NCBI GenBank assembly: GCA_016217595.1
Contig: JACRHS010000006.1
Coordinates: 1 to 64,000 of the forward strand
Length of the DNA: 64,000 nt
Origin: Opitutia bacterium
GTDB lineage: Bacteria; Verrucomicrobiota; Verrucomicrobiia; Opitutales; Opitutaceae
Direction of reading: 5' to 3'
Part shown: positions 1-8,614 of the stretch, one piece after another
Layout of the letters: each line of letters begins with the position of its first letter
Position numbering within the stretch: position 1 is the stretch's first letter
Notes under the pieces: generated by a model
What the model was told of the DNA's origin: nothing
What the model saw: the letters and a program-made list of their open reading frames with translations, nothing else
Database searches by the model: none
Program-made: the position numbers and the translations under genes

Positions 1-180
1 CCTAAGAGGCGCCACAGCTCTTTGGGTTATCTTTCCCCTGTGGCCTTCGAAAATAGGAACGCAAAAACAGACCGCTTAGCCGCCTAAATCACTGTCCATT
101 TTTTCGAGGCAAGCCCACTCACGTGAGCTTAAGCGGCGCATCTACCTTCATTACCTCCGATGAAAACGGACTCAGCCGAA

Positions 181-259
181 GGGGTCAGGTAACATGAGCG
201 AACGAGTCGAAAACCGCGAGGGAGCGGTTCAGACTCGTTCGCTCATGTTACCTGACCCC
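181..259. repeat. REPIN-like perfect inverted repeat with nested hairpin
   Basis: Arms at 181-208 and 232-259 are perfect 28-base reverse complements, starting GGGGTCAGGT and ending ACCTGACCCC. Inside the loop a second small hairpin forms (AACCGC at 212-217 with GCGGTT at 224-229). The size and nested symmetry resemble REP/REPIN elements that are moved by Y1-type (RAYT) transposases. No such transposase is seen in the window. A strong bidirectional terminator is an alternative, but neither side shows a clear T-run. Confidence 0.7.
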
Positions 260-662
260 CTACGCTTGGGCGCCCGTTTTTTATTGTACCAACAGCTGTA
301 AATTCATGTCCGGTGTGGCACGGGCGTTCCGCTCGTGGGTTTGGCTGCCGATCTGCGTAACCAAACGCAGCGCGCGGCACTCGGCCCTTGCCCCGGATGC
401 TCTTACAACTACACCTTGGCCAACATGACCGAAGCCGGAGCATGCTTACCCTTGCAGAATCTCAGGAAACCAACCCCCGCCTGCGTCCACGCCTGGTGCA
501 ACTCCGTCGCTAGCGCGGCCTTCCCCAGCGATTTTTCCAACCGAAAATGAAACGGCCCGACGTTCCGCCGCCTCTGATCGTGGAGCATTTTCACCCCTCG
601 CCCGAGTAACGCTTTAGCCGGAGCAATCTCAACAGCCCAAAGCCATACTGGAACAAAATTGA
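260..662. other. Gene-free stretch
   Basis: Only short overlapping open frames of about 60-70 codons exist on both strands. None has a recognisable motif, a clear ribosome binding site or a family resemblance. It probably contains the promoter of the gene starting at 663. I see no RNA gene here. Confidence 0.5.
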
Positions 663-1205
663 ATGAGCACGGGAATCGCGATCTTTGTCGGCTGCTTCGT
701 AGCCGTCTTCGGCATTATTGCTCTGCACGAATGCGGGCACTTCATCGCCGGGCTGGTTGTTGGTATTCCGTTCGATCAGATGAAGGTTCGTCTGGCGGTG
801 TTTCCTCAGCATGTTGCGCTTCGTGAGGGCGACAAGTGGCTCAGCCCTATTCGCGACCACGAACGCTACGTCGCGCGTTCGAAAGCACTCATGAAGAGTA
901 GGCGCGGAGCTTTGGGTTATGTCGCTGGCGGTTTGATGAGTCAGACCGTAGTCTTCCTCGCAGTCGTGTGGCTTTGCCAGTTGATCGGTGTCCCGCGCAT
1001 GTGGCAGATTCCAGTCATCTCCGCCTTGGTTTCTGTGCCGGTCCTTTACTTGCTTGCCGATCTGTTTGCGGCGAAGCATGCGAAGCGATCAGTTGGTGAC
1101 TTCTCCGGTCTTTGGGAGATTTCCCCCTTTGTTTCTGTGCTCGTTACTGGAGTGACGATCAGCACGCATGCGGCTGGTTTGATCTATGTCCTCAAAACCG
1201 CCTAA
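663..1205 (+). CDS. Small membrane protein with HExxH-type motif (M50-like)
   Basis: A 180-residue protein with an N-terminal hydrophobic helix that contains LHECGH (about residues 21-26), the HExxH zinc-metalloprotease signature in a membrane setting as in site-2 proteases (M50). Three further hydrophobic stretches follow (about 85-110, 112-135, 150-178). A second metal ligand such as the M50 NxxPxxxxDG motif is not visible, so proteolytic activity is uncertain. A peptidase-like membrane protein of the M50B kind is the best guess. It stands alone, with no neighbour suggesting a substrate. The ATG at 663 is the only sensible start. Confidence 0.55.
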   Translation: MSTGIAIFVGCFVAVFGIIALHECGHFIAGLVVGIPFDQMKVRLAVFPQHVALREGDKWLSPIRDHERYVARSKALMKSRRGALGYVAGGLMSQTVVFLAVVWLCQLIGVPRMWQIPVISALVSVPVLYLLADLFAAKHAKRSVGDFSGLWEISPFVSVLVTGVTISTHAAGLIYVLKTA

Positions 1206-1313
1206 CCGGTTCGATCCGGAGAAATAGGTAACACTTTGGTTCAATCCGCGGGGGCAGGTTTAGATTTTTTGTAGTTGATACCCCCGTGCCGGCTTTGGGG
1301 CGGCGCCACACGT

Positions 1314-2393
1314 TCACCACCGCGCGATCCGCTTCAGGATCTCCGGTTGCATTGCAGCCGGAGCGTCGATGCACAGGAAAAAACCTTCCGGTGGGAACTC
1401 CGCTATGAAGGACTCCAGCTCCGATGGCTCCAAATCGATGACAATGGATTTGCCCGCCGCGCGCATCCGTTTGATCAACGGCGCCCATTGCATGATTGGC
1501 CGGTCCGTGCCCACGCCTTGCACCCATTGGATCGCCTGTACGCCCGGGATGGCCAGGATTGGATCGAGATGGCGCGCCACGCCGCGGCCGTCGACGTGGA
1601 AAATATTGTGCGACATCGCCCGTATTTCCCGATGCAGCCCCGGCAGCACGAACTCCTCGAACAACGCCGGCGAGATCATGGCGGCAAAATCACAACTCGG
1701 GATGTGCAGCTTGCCGGGCGCCGGCACCCGCATCCACGTGACCGAGGGCTGTCCGGCCGCCGTCAGCATGTCGTAATAGTGATCGTAGACCCGCTGGAAA
1801 TTCGCCTCGGCGAGCTGCAAGAGCTCGACTACGCGCTCCGGCGCTTCGAGCAGGTCCAGGCAGAGCTGCTGCGGATCGCGCCAGGCGGCCGCGCAATCCA
1901 TGCCGCCATGCAAATCGGTGTAGCCGACCAGACATTGCCCGGCGCAACGCTCCAGCGCCATCGCCGTCATCTCGTCGATTTTCCGGTAGTACGCGTTGGT
2001 GGTATCAAAGCGAATTTTGTCCATCTCGTCCCAGGACTGCACCAACGGCACCGAGTACGACGTCACCTCCTGATACGTGAGTTCGCTGCCGTAAAATGCC
2101 GAGTAGACCTCCGGCCCCAGATTCGGCCAGAACACCGGGATCGACTCGGCGAGAAACGACTGCCCGGCGAGCGACTGGAGATAACTCTCCACCTGATACT
2201 CGGCGTCGAACCACCGCTCGCGCAGCGAACCCCAACGCCGGCTGGTGGTCGCCGCGTGATCGTACTCGGCGTTGTGCGCGGAGAAACGGACCGGGACGCG
2301 GTCGATAATTTGTCCGTCGAACCACGCCAGAATGCGTTCCATGGCGCGCGGCAGATCAGTTTTCGTTACCAATTCGGGATAGGAGATGGCCAT
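1314..2393 (-). CDS. Uroporphyrinogen decarboxylase-like (UroD/MtaA) family protein
   Basis: About 359 residues of soluble TIM-barrel type. The sequence resembles the UroD/MtaA superfamily, which includes heme-pathway decarboxylases and corrinoid-dependent methyltransferases: an N-terminal WFDGQIIDRVPVRF-like segment, HGGMDCAAAWRD, HIPSCDFAAMISPALFEEFVLP and FHVDGRGVARHLDPIL, the last typical of the methyltransferase-like branch. True HemE signatures are not obvious, so heme synthesis is unlikely. The nearest ATG (2393) is preferred over a TTG at 2399. It lies back to back with an AraC regulator, a common arrangement for sugar or C1 catabolic members of this group. The substrate is unknown. 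Confidence 0.7.
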   Translation of the reverse strand: MAISYPELVTKTDLPRAMERILAWFDGQIIDRVPVRFSAHNAEYDHAATTSRRWGSLRERWFDAEYQVESYLQSLAGQSFLAESIPVFWPNLGPEVYSAFYGSELTYQEVTSYSVPLVQSWDEMDKIRFDTTNAYYRKIDEMTAMALERCAGQCLVGYTDLHGGMDCAAAWRDPQQLCLDLLEAPERVVELLQLAEANFQRVYDHYYDMLTAAGQPSVTWMRVPAPGKLHIPSCDFAAMISPALFEEFVLPGLHREIRAMSHNIFHVDGRGVARHLDPILAIPGVQAIQWVQGVGTDRPIMQWAPLIKRMRAAGKSIVIDLEPSELESFIAEFPPEGFFLCIDAPAAMQPEILKRIARW

Positions 2394-2579
2394 AAGCAAG
2401 AAGGCGAAGCCGTGCGTATGCAGGCCGCACCGCCTGCCACAGCCTTATCTCTGACACGCAGATTTGACAGCCCGGTTAGATGGATCGGAAAGGCAAAAGA
2501 TGGATAATATTGCTGCATAGACTTTGGCGCACGCCGGCATGGACTGGACGACCTGCTGATTTTGCGCACGCTCCCGCCC

Positions 2580-3584
2580 ATGCCCTCCGCCTCTTCCGCG
2601 CGCCGCGAGTCCGTCTGGCCCGAATACGACAGCGTGGCGCAGGCCCAGTATAGTTCCGGATTCGGCTCCAACGTGTTCGCGCCCCTGCCGGCGGCCGCCC
2701 TGACGCTCTGGCGCCGTCACCGCCAACTCGCAGGGCTCCGGCTGGTGTCCTGCGGCTATTATGGCCGCGCCGCCGGACACAGTTGGGAGCGCGCCGGTCT
2801 GGCAGAGACCGTGCTGCTCTATTGCGTGGCCGGGCGGGGCTCGTATCGCGAAGGCGGGCGAGCATGGCGGGTGGAGGCGGGCGATGTGCTGTACTGCCCG
2901 CCGCGCTCGCGCCACCGCTACGCCGCCGATGCGCACGATCCGTGGTCCATCTATTGGATCCATCTGGCAGGTCCGGCCGTGGCCCCCTTCATGCGTTCGC
3001 TGGGCGTGTCGCGCACAGTGCCGATCGTACACGTCGGTCTCCGGCCTGAAGTCACCGCCTTGTTCGACGAGCTATTTGCCCTGCGTCAGATCGAATACCG
3101 GGTGGAGCACCTGCTCGCCCTGCAAGCCTGCGCCCAGCTCCTGCTGGCCCGGCTGGCGCTCGCGCAACGCTTTTCTCCGGCGCTCCGCGGCCAAGCCCGG
3201 AGTTTGAACGAAATCATCGAGCTGATGCAGGGCGACCTGCCGGAGGGGTTTTCCCTCGCGGCTCTGGCCAAACGCTTCGGCGCGTCGCCGGCGCATTTTC
3301 TGCGCGTGTTCCGGCGGCAGACCGGGGAAACGCCGTTGCGTTACTACCGGCGGATGCAGATTCGCCGCGCCTGCCAGCTGCTGGCCGACTCCCGGTTGCG
3401 GATCAAGGAGGTGGCGGCGCGCGTCGGCTTCGCCGATCCGTATCATTTCTCGCGACTGTTTCTCCAGATCGCCGGCGCCTCCCCGCGCGCCTGGCGAGCC
3501 ATGCTGTTGTCCGATCATCCGGGCCATGCGCGGCTGCCCGCCCCTCCGCCAGATCCATCTCGCGCCCAACAAGCGAGCGGGTGA
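2580..3584 (+). CDS. AraC-family transcriptional regulator
   Basis: About 334 residues from the ATG at 2580; a TTG at 2562 would add six. The N-terminal half is a cupin-type ligand-binding domain (GRGSYREGGRAWRVEAGDVLYCPP, split around residues 90-115; the WSIYWIHLAG segment is typical of sugar-responsive members). The C-terminal 100 residues (about 207-306) hold the double helix-turn-helix: SLAALAKRFGASPAHFLRVFRRQTGETPLRYYRRMQ is the first, and IKEVAARVGFADPYHFSRLF the second, with the family's usual GFxDxxHFSRxF. It is divergent from the UroD-like gene across roughly 185 bases and probably controls it. Confidence 0.88.
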   Translation: MPSASSARRESVWPEYDSVAQAQYSSGFGSNVFAPLPAAALTLWRRHRQLAGLRLVSCGYYGRAAGHSWERAGLAETVLLYCVAGRGSYREGGRAWRVEAGDVLYCPPRSRHRYAADAHDPWSIYWIHLAGPAVAPFMRSLGVSRTVPIVHVGLRPEVTALFDELFALRQIEYRVEHLLALQACAQLLLARLALAQRFSPALRGQARSLNEIIELMQGDLPEGFSLAALAKRFGASPAHFLRVFRRQTGETPLRYYRRMQIRRACQLLADSRLRIKEVAARVGFADPYHFSRLFLQIAGASPRAWRAMLLSDHPGHARLPAPPPDPSRAQQASG

Positions 3585-3597
3585 CTGTGGGGTTTTC

Positions 3598-4290
3598 ATG
3601 TCGACTGTCGCTGCTCCCAAAGAAGCCCCCTGGCACGCCGGGTTGCGGGCGGCCCGCGCGAATTTGCTGCCCGGGCTGGCGCTCCAGGCCGTGGCGCTCG
3701 GGGTCGTGCTCGCCTACTACTACCACGCGCCCACCCATGCCGCCCTCGCGCGACTGGCGACCCTGCGCAACGAGGTCGGCGTGACGTTCAGCATCGTTTC
3801 CACCGGCCTCTGCGGCGGCGTGCTGCCTTTTCTCTATCTGCGTTTCCTCGCGGGTGGCGGCACCGCGCTCGGGTGGCGACATGGCGCTTTTCTGACGGCG
3901 TTCTGGGCCTACAAAGGCTGGGAAATCGAAATGGTGTACCGGCTGCTCGCCTGGTCTGTCGGCGAAGGCCACGCGCCCCTGATCGTGCTGACCAAGCTCG
4001 TGCTCGACCAATTCGTTTACTGCCCGTTGTTCGCGGTGCCCCAGACCGTCCTCGCCTACGCGTGGGGTGAGCGCAATTTTTCCACCCGCGCCATCCTCGA
4101 CGATGTGCGGGCGCCGCGTTGGTACACGCGCCGGGTGGTGCCGGTGATGATCTCCAACATCGGCGTGTGGGTGCCGGCGGCGGCCATCATCTACTCGTTA
4201 CCCACGCCGCTGCAGCTGCCCCTGCAGAACGTCGTGCTCTGTTTCTTCACCCTGCTCCTCGCACACCTCGCCCGGCAGGCGCGGCGCTAG
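3598..4290 (+). CDS. Mpv17/PMP22-like integral membrane protein
   Basis: 230 residues from the ATG at 3598, which follows the AraC stop by 13 bases; an upstream in-frame start at 3526 would overlap that gene. Four hydrophobic segments are visible. The central stretch KLVLDQFVYCPLF (about 131-143) and the C-terminal stretch with N-x4-VP, P and a final helix (about 183-225) match the layout of the eukaryotic Mpv17/PMP22 channel family (K-x2-DQ-x3-P, then W/N-F-x-VP). Bacterial members are little described. Function is unknown; it may be co-transcribed with the AraC gene. Confidence 0.5.
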   Translation: MSTVAAPKEAPWHAGLRAARANLLPGLALQAVALGVVLAYYYHAPTHAALARLATLRNEVGVTFSIVSTGLCGGVLPFLYLRFLAGGGTALGWRHGAFLTAFWAYKGWEIEMVYRLLAWSVGEGHAPLIVLTKLVLDQFVYCPLFAVPQTVLAYAWGERNFSTRAILDDVRAPRWYTRRVVPVMISNIGVWVPAAAIIYSLPTPLQLPLQNVVLCFFTLLLAHLARQARR

Positions 4291-7200
4291 GGCAACCGCG
4301 ACGGTGGTGCGGTGCCCAGAATTTCGCGCACCGCACGGCAGAGCGATTCGTTGGAAAACGGTTTTTGGATGAAGTTGATTCCCTCGGTCAACACGCCTTG
4401 GTGCGCGATTACATCGGCCGTGTAGCCCGACATGAAGAGACAACGCAGCCCCGGCTTCATCGCCACGAGACGCTCCTGCAACTCACGGCCGTTCATCTGC
4501 GGCATCACCACATCCGTGATCAAAAGGTGGATTGGCGCCGTGTGCTGCGCCACAATCTGCAGCGCCTCGGCCGGCTGGCGCGCGCTGAGCACCGTGTAGC
4601 CGTTGCGTTCCAGGATCCGGCGGCCGAGCTGCAAAATCTGCGCCTCGTCCTCCACCAGCAACACTGTCTCCGTGCCCCGCAACGAAGGCGCCACGGTCGC
4701 CGTGCTGGCGGACGCCGGCGCGTCGCCACAGCGGGGCAGGTAGATTTTTATCTCCGTGCCGCGCCCCGGCGCGCTGTTCACGTTAATGAAGCCGCCATTT
4801 TGTTTGACGATGCCATAGACGGTCGCGAGGCCCAGCCCGGTGCCTTCGCCCACGCCCTTCGTCGTATAGAATGGCTCGAACAGGTGGGCGTGCGTCTCCC
4901 GATCCATGCCATGACCGGTATCGCTGACGACGAGCTGCACGAAGTCGCCGAGCACGGCGTCCGGGTTGGCTTCGGTCTGATCGCGGTCGATAACGACGTT
5001 GCCGGTGGTGATGGAGATCTGCCCCGCGCCGGCGATGGCATCGCGGGCGTTGACGGTGAGGTTGGCGAGAATCTGATCGATCTGGCTCGGGTCGATTTTG
5101 ATCGCCCAGAGGTCGCGGCCGGGAACCCACACGAGCTGGATGCTCTCGCCGATCAGGCGCTGGAGCAGCTTGAGGGTGCCGAACACCGCGGCGTTCAGGT
5201 CAACCACCTGCGGGCTGACCGTCTGCTTGCGCGCGAACGCCAGCAATTGTCGGGTGAGATCGGCCGAACGCTGGGCGGCCTTCTGGATTTCCTCGACGTG
5301 CTCGCCCAACGGATCGCCCGGCGGCACCGCTTCGCGCACCAGCGCTGCATTGCCGAGGATCGCCTGGAGCATGTTGTTGAAATCGTGCGCCACGCCGCCG
5401 GCCAGCCGGCCGACCGACTCCATTTTTTGCGCCTGGATCAATTGCCCCTGCAACTTTTCCTTCTCCATCTCGGCCTGCCGGCGCTCGGTGATATCCGTCA
5501 CCGCGCCCACCAACCGCACCGGCCGGCCGGTCGCATCGCGCTGCGCCTTGGCCTGACAGAACACCCAGCAGAACCGGCCGGACTGGGAATGCACCCGATA
5601 CTCGCATTGCAGTTGCGCGCTCCGGCCGGCGAGATGCCCGGCGATGGCCTGGTCGACACCCGCCCGATCCTCTGGGTGAAGCAACGCACGCCATGTCGCA
5701 TCGGGCACGGGTGCAGAATCCGGCGGCAACCCGTGGATCTCGCGCCAACGGGGCGAGACGTTCTGGCTCCGCGCCAACAAATCCCAATCGAACACACCGC
5801 CGCGCGTGGCCTCGATCGCCAGGGCGTATTGTTCATCGCGCTGCCGCAGCGTCTCCGCCGCGCGCAACCGCTCCTGGGCCAGCGCGCGATCGTGTTCCGC
5901 CTCACGCACGCGGGCGCGGGTACGCCGGTTGGAAACGACCCAGCCGATGAACAGCGTGCCAGCCAACAAAACGAATACGGCGAGAGTGCGCACCCACCAC
6001 CATTGCCACCACGCGGGCAGAACGAGCAGGGTCAATCCGGCGCCATTGTCACTCCACACACCTTCGCGATTGGCGGCGCGAACCCGGAAACGGTACTCAC
6101 CGGGCGCGAGATTGGTGTAGGAGGCCCGACGCTCCGGCCCGGCCTGCCGCCAGGTCGTGTCGAAACCCTCCAGTTGATATTCATAGCGCGTGCGCTCCGG
6201 CGCCCGGTATCCCAGCGCCGCAAAACGCAGGCCGAGCGTCGTAAAGCCCGCGGGCAGCTCGAGGCGCTGGGTCTCGGTGATGCTGTGCACGAGCGGTGAG
6301 CCATGAATGCCCGGGCGTTGGGGCTCGTTTTGCACTTCCAGCTCCGTCAACACCACCTGCGACTGGCGCGTGTCGGGCACCATTTGATCCGGATGGAATG
6401 CGATGAAGCCATCAGAGCCGCCGAACAGAAATTCGCCATTGCGCCGGCGCAGACGCGCGCCGCGAGCGAAGGGCCCGGCCGGCAGCCCGTCGCCCTCGTC
6501 ATAAACGCGTGCCTCGCGTAGCCGTGGGTCCCACCGGCACAAGCCGGTGTTGGTCGCCAGCCACAGCCGCTCCTGGGCGTCCTCCAGGAGGCTGACCACG
6601 ATGTCGCTGGGCAGCCCGTCGGCGACGCGCACCGCGGTGAACTGCTCGGTGCGCGGATTGAAATGGTTCAAGCCGCCGCCATTCGTGCCGAGCCAGAGAT
6701 TCCCCGCGCGGTCCTCGATCATGTCGTTGATCGCATCGCAATTCAGCGCTCCGGCCACGCCGGGCTGGGCGCGGTAGAAACGCCAGGTGTTCGTTTCCGG
6801 CAGAAACCGCGCCAGTCCGCCCTGCGTGCCGGCCCAGAATGTGTGGTCGCGCGTCTCGAGGAAGCTGTAGACGGTATTGGGATTTCGGTTGCGAATCGGT
6901 TTGGGTATCACCGGGAACCGCTCGAAGCCATCGACCGCCGGCAGGTAGCGGCAAACGCCCCAGGCCGCCGTGCCGATCCAGAGATTTTGGTGCCGGTCCT
7001 CCACCATCTGCCAGACACTCGTGCTGCTCAGCGAACGCGGATTGTTGGCCTGCGGCCGGTAGCGCTTGAACTTCCCCGTGGCTTCGTCCAACCGGTTCAA
7101 GCCGCCATTCCAGGTGCCCACCCAGAGGCTCCCCCGGTGATCACGCAGGAGCGAGAGCACCACATTGGAACCCAGCGAGGTCGCGTCGGCGGGATCGAAC

Positions 7201-8456
7201 TGAAAGGCTTTCCATTGGCCGCTGCCCGGGTCCAGTCGGTTCACGCCACCGCCATCGGTGCCCACCCAGAGGGTGCCGTCTTGGTCCTCCCAAAACGCAC
7301 AGATCGACGGATGCGACAGCGTGCTGGCCGCCACCGGCGAACGACGCTGCCAGTGAAAATTCAGATGCAGGGTGTTCAGATGGCTCACCCCGGTGGGAAA
7401 ATGGCCGGCCCAGATGTCGCCGTCGCGATCCTCGAACAACGCGTAAACGCGTTCGGTGGCCAGGGTCCTGGGATCGATGTCCGTGGAGAGAAACCGGACC
7501 ATCTGCCGCGCTTCCGGATCGAAGCACCGCACGCCTCCGCTCATGCCTCCCGCCCAGACCCGGCCGGCGCGATCCACCACCAGGGCCAGCACCGCCGCGG
7601 CCCCAGGATCGTCGGAATCGTGTGGCACCGGCTCGAAACCATCCTGAGTTGGCAACAGACGGCACAGTCCCTTTTCGGTGCCAACCCAGATGTTGCCCGC
7701 ATGATCCTCGGCGATGGCACGCACATCATCGCTGGGAAGCGAACGCGGATTGGCGGCATCCAACCGCCAGCGGCGCAATTTCTGCGTAACCGGATCGAAA
7801 TGGCCCACCCCCCCCGAATTGCTGCCGAGCCACAAGTGTCCGTGCCGGTCTTGCAGCAGCGCGGACAAACGCGACAACAATCCTTTTCGCCCGATCTTTC
7901 CGTCCACCTGGCAATACACGATGTCGCCAGTGCGGGGATCGAAACGCACCAGTCCGCGTGTAAAACTGCCCAGCCACAGCGTGCCATCAGCCGCCGGGAT
8001 CACTTTGCGCAGCGCCCATTCCTCGACCTCGCCTTCCGGGGTGGTGAGAAACCGGGTGATGCGTTCCGTCTTGCGATTCCACCGGTCCAGCCCGCGCTCG
8101 GTGGCGATCCACATGTCGCCCTGGGCGTCCTCGGCCATGTCGTTGACCCAATCGTCGCCCAAGCTCTCGGGATTGTGCGGATCGTTGCGGTAAACCCGGC
8201 AGGTGATGCCATCATATTTGACCAACCCCAATCGCGTGCCAAACCACAGAAACCCCCGGCGATCCTGGGTGATTTGCAGCACGGGCGCAGCCGGCATGCC
8301 GGCCGCCGATAGCATCCGCGTCCACAACACCGACGGATCCGGATTGGCGAGCCTCTGCGGGAGAGCGAATGACCACGACGCGCCCGCGCTCAACCCCAAC
8401 ACCACAGCCAATGCCCACCATCGCATTCCTAAAAATTGGAGTCCTCTGACAAGCAT
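4287..8456 (-). CDS. Propeller-sensor hybrid histidine kinase with receiver domain
   Basis: About 1389 residues from the ATG at 8456; an ATG at 8426 is equally possible and begins a cleaner signal/anchor helix (MRWWALAVVLGLSAGA). The periplasmic part (about 55-740) has at least a dozen W-x-G-T-x2-GL/GGV repeats of the two-component regulator propeller type, then a Y_Y_Y domain (about 755-805). One transmembrane helix (about 824-842), a PAS domain with PAC tail (about 875-992), a HisKA domain with phospho-acceptor HDFNNML (about 1022), a HATPase (NARDAI, DTGHGM, GEGTGLGLA near 1202) and a C-terminal receiver (VLLVEDE about 1264, LLITDVVMP about 1309) follow. Unlike Bacteroides hybrid systems it has no DNA-binding domain. 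It is divergent from a PL8 lyase and probably senses its polysaccharide or products. Confidence 0.92.
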   Translation of the reverse strand: MLVRGLQFLGMRWWALAVVLGLSAGASWSFALPQRLANPDPSVLWTRMLSAAGMPAAPVLQITQDRRGFLWFGTRLGLVKYDGITCRVYRNDPHNPESLGDDWVNDMAEDAQGDMWIATERGLDRWNRKTERITRFLTTPEGEVEEWALRKVIPAADGTLWLGSFTRGLVRFDPRTGDIVYCQVDGKIGRKGLLSRLSALLQDRHGHLWLGSNSGGVGHFDPVTQKLRRWRLDAANPRSLPSDDVRAIAEDHAGNIWVGTEKGLCRLLPTQDGFEPVPHDSDDPGAAAVLALVVDRAGRVWAGGMSGGVRCFDPEARQMVRFLSTDIDPRTLATERVYALFEDRDGDIWAGHFPTGVSHLNTLHLNFHWQRRSPVAASTLSHPSICAFWEDQDGTLWVGTDGGGVNRLDPGSGQWKAFQFDPADATSLGSNVVLSLLRDHRGSLWVGTWNGGLNRLDEATGKFKRYRPQANNPRSLSSTSVWQMVEDRHQNLWIGTAAWGVCRYLPAVDGFERFPVIPKPIRNRNPNTVYSFLETRDHTFWAGTQGGLARFLPETNTWRFYRAQPGVAGALNCDAINDMIEDRAGNLWLGTNGGGLNHFNPRTEQFTAVRVADGLPSDIVVSLLEDAQERLWLATNTGLCRWDPRLREARVYDEGDGLPAGPFARGARLRRRNGEFLFGGSDGFIAFHPDQMVPDTRQSQVVLTELEVQNEPQRPGIHGSPLVHSITETQRLELPAGFTTLGLRFAALGYRAPERTRYEYQLEGFDTTWRQAGPERRASYTNLAPGEYRFRVRAANREGVWSDNGAGLTLLVLPAWWQWWWVRTLAVFVLLAGTLFIGWVVSNRRTRARVREAEHDRALAQERLRAAETLRQRDEQYALAIEATRGGVFDWDLLARSQNVSPRWREIHGLPPDSAPVPDATWRALLHPEDRAGVDQAIAGHLAGRSAQLQCEYRVHSQSGRFCWVFCQAKAQRDATGRPVRLVGAVTDITERRQAEMEKEKLQGQLIQAQKMESVGRLAGGVAHDFNNMLQAILGNAALVREAVPPGDPLGEHVEEIQKAAQRSADLTRQLLAFARKQTVSPQVVDLNAAVFGTLKLLQRLIGESIQLVWVPGRDLWAIKIDPSQIDQILANLTVNARDAIAGAGQISITTGNVVIDRDQTEANPDAVLGDFVQLVVSDTGHGMDRETHAHLFEPFYTTKGVGEGTGLGLATVYGIVKQNGGFINVNSAPGRGTEIKIYLPRCGDAPASASTATVAPSLRGTETVLLVEDEAQILQLGRRILERNGYTVLSARQPAEALQIVAQHTAPIHLLITDVVMPQMNGRELQERLVAMKPGLRCLFMSGYTADVIAHQGVLTEGINFIQKPFSNESLCRAVREILGTAPPSRLP

Positions 8457-8614
8457 GGGGAAGTTAGTCGTGGTGAAAACACCGTAGGCTGCCGACACGC
8501 CAACATCCTCCTGTCGCACCTGACCGTCAAGAAGCCGCCTGTGGGTTATTCTACGCAGCGCGCCCAAGCCAGGGTTGGTGTTGCTCCGCCCGCCCCCGCC
8601 GGGAAAATGCGCCC

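Noticed and set aside
1..60. CTTTGGGTTAT shared between the left edge and the gene at 663 (around 910)
   Set aside because: Only an 11-base match plus loose similarity, compatible with chance; not evidence for a duplicated gene fragment.
1314..2393. Assignment of the UroD-like protein as HemE
   Set aside because: The HemE substrate-binding signatures are not visible and there are no other heme genes nearby; only the superfamily is supported.
6663..8312. Long plus-strand open frame opposite the sensor kinase
   Set aside because: It is the antisense shadow of the propeller repeats in GC-rich DNA, with no ribosome binding site and low-complexity, Arg/Pro-rich translation.
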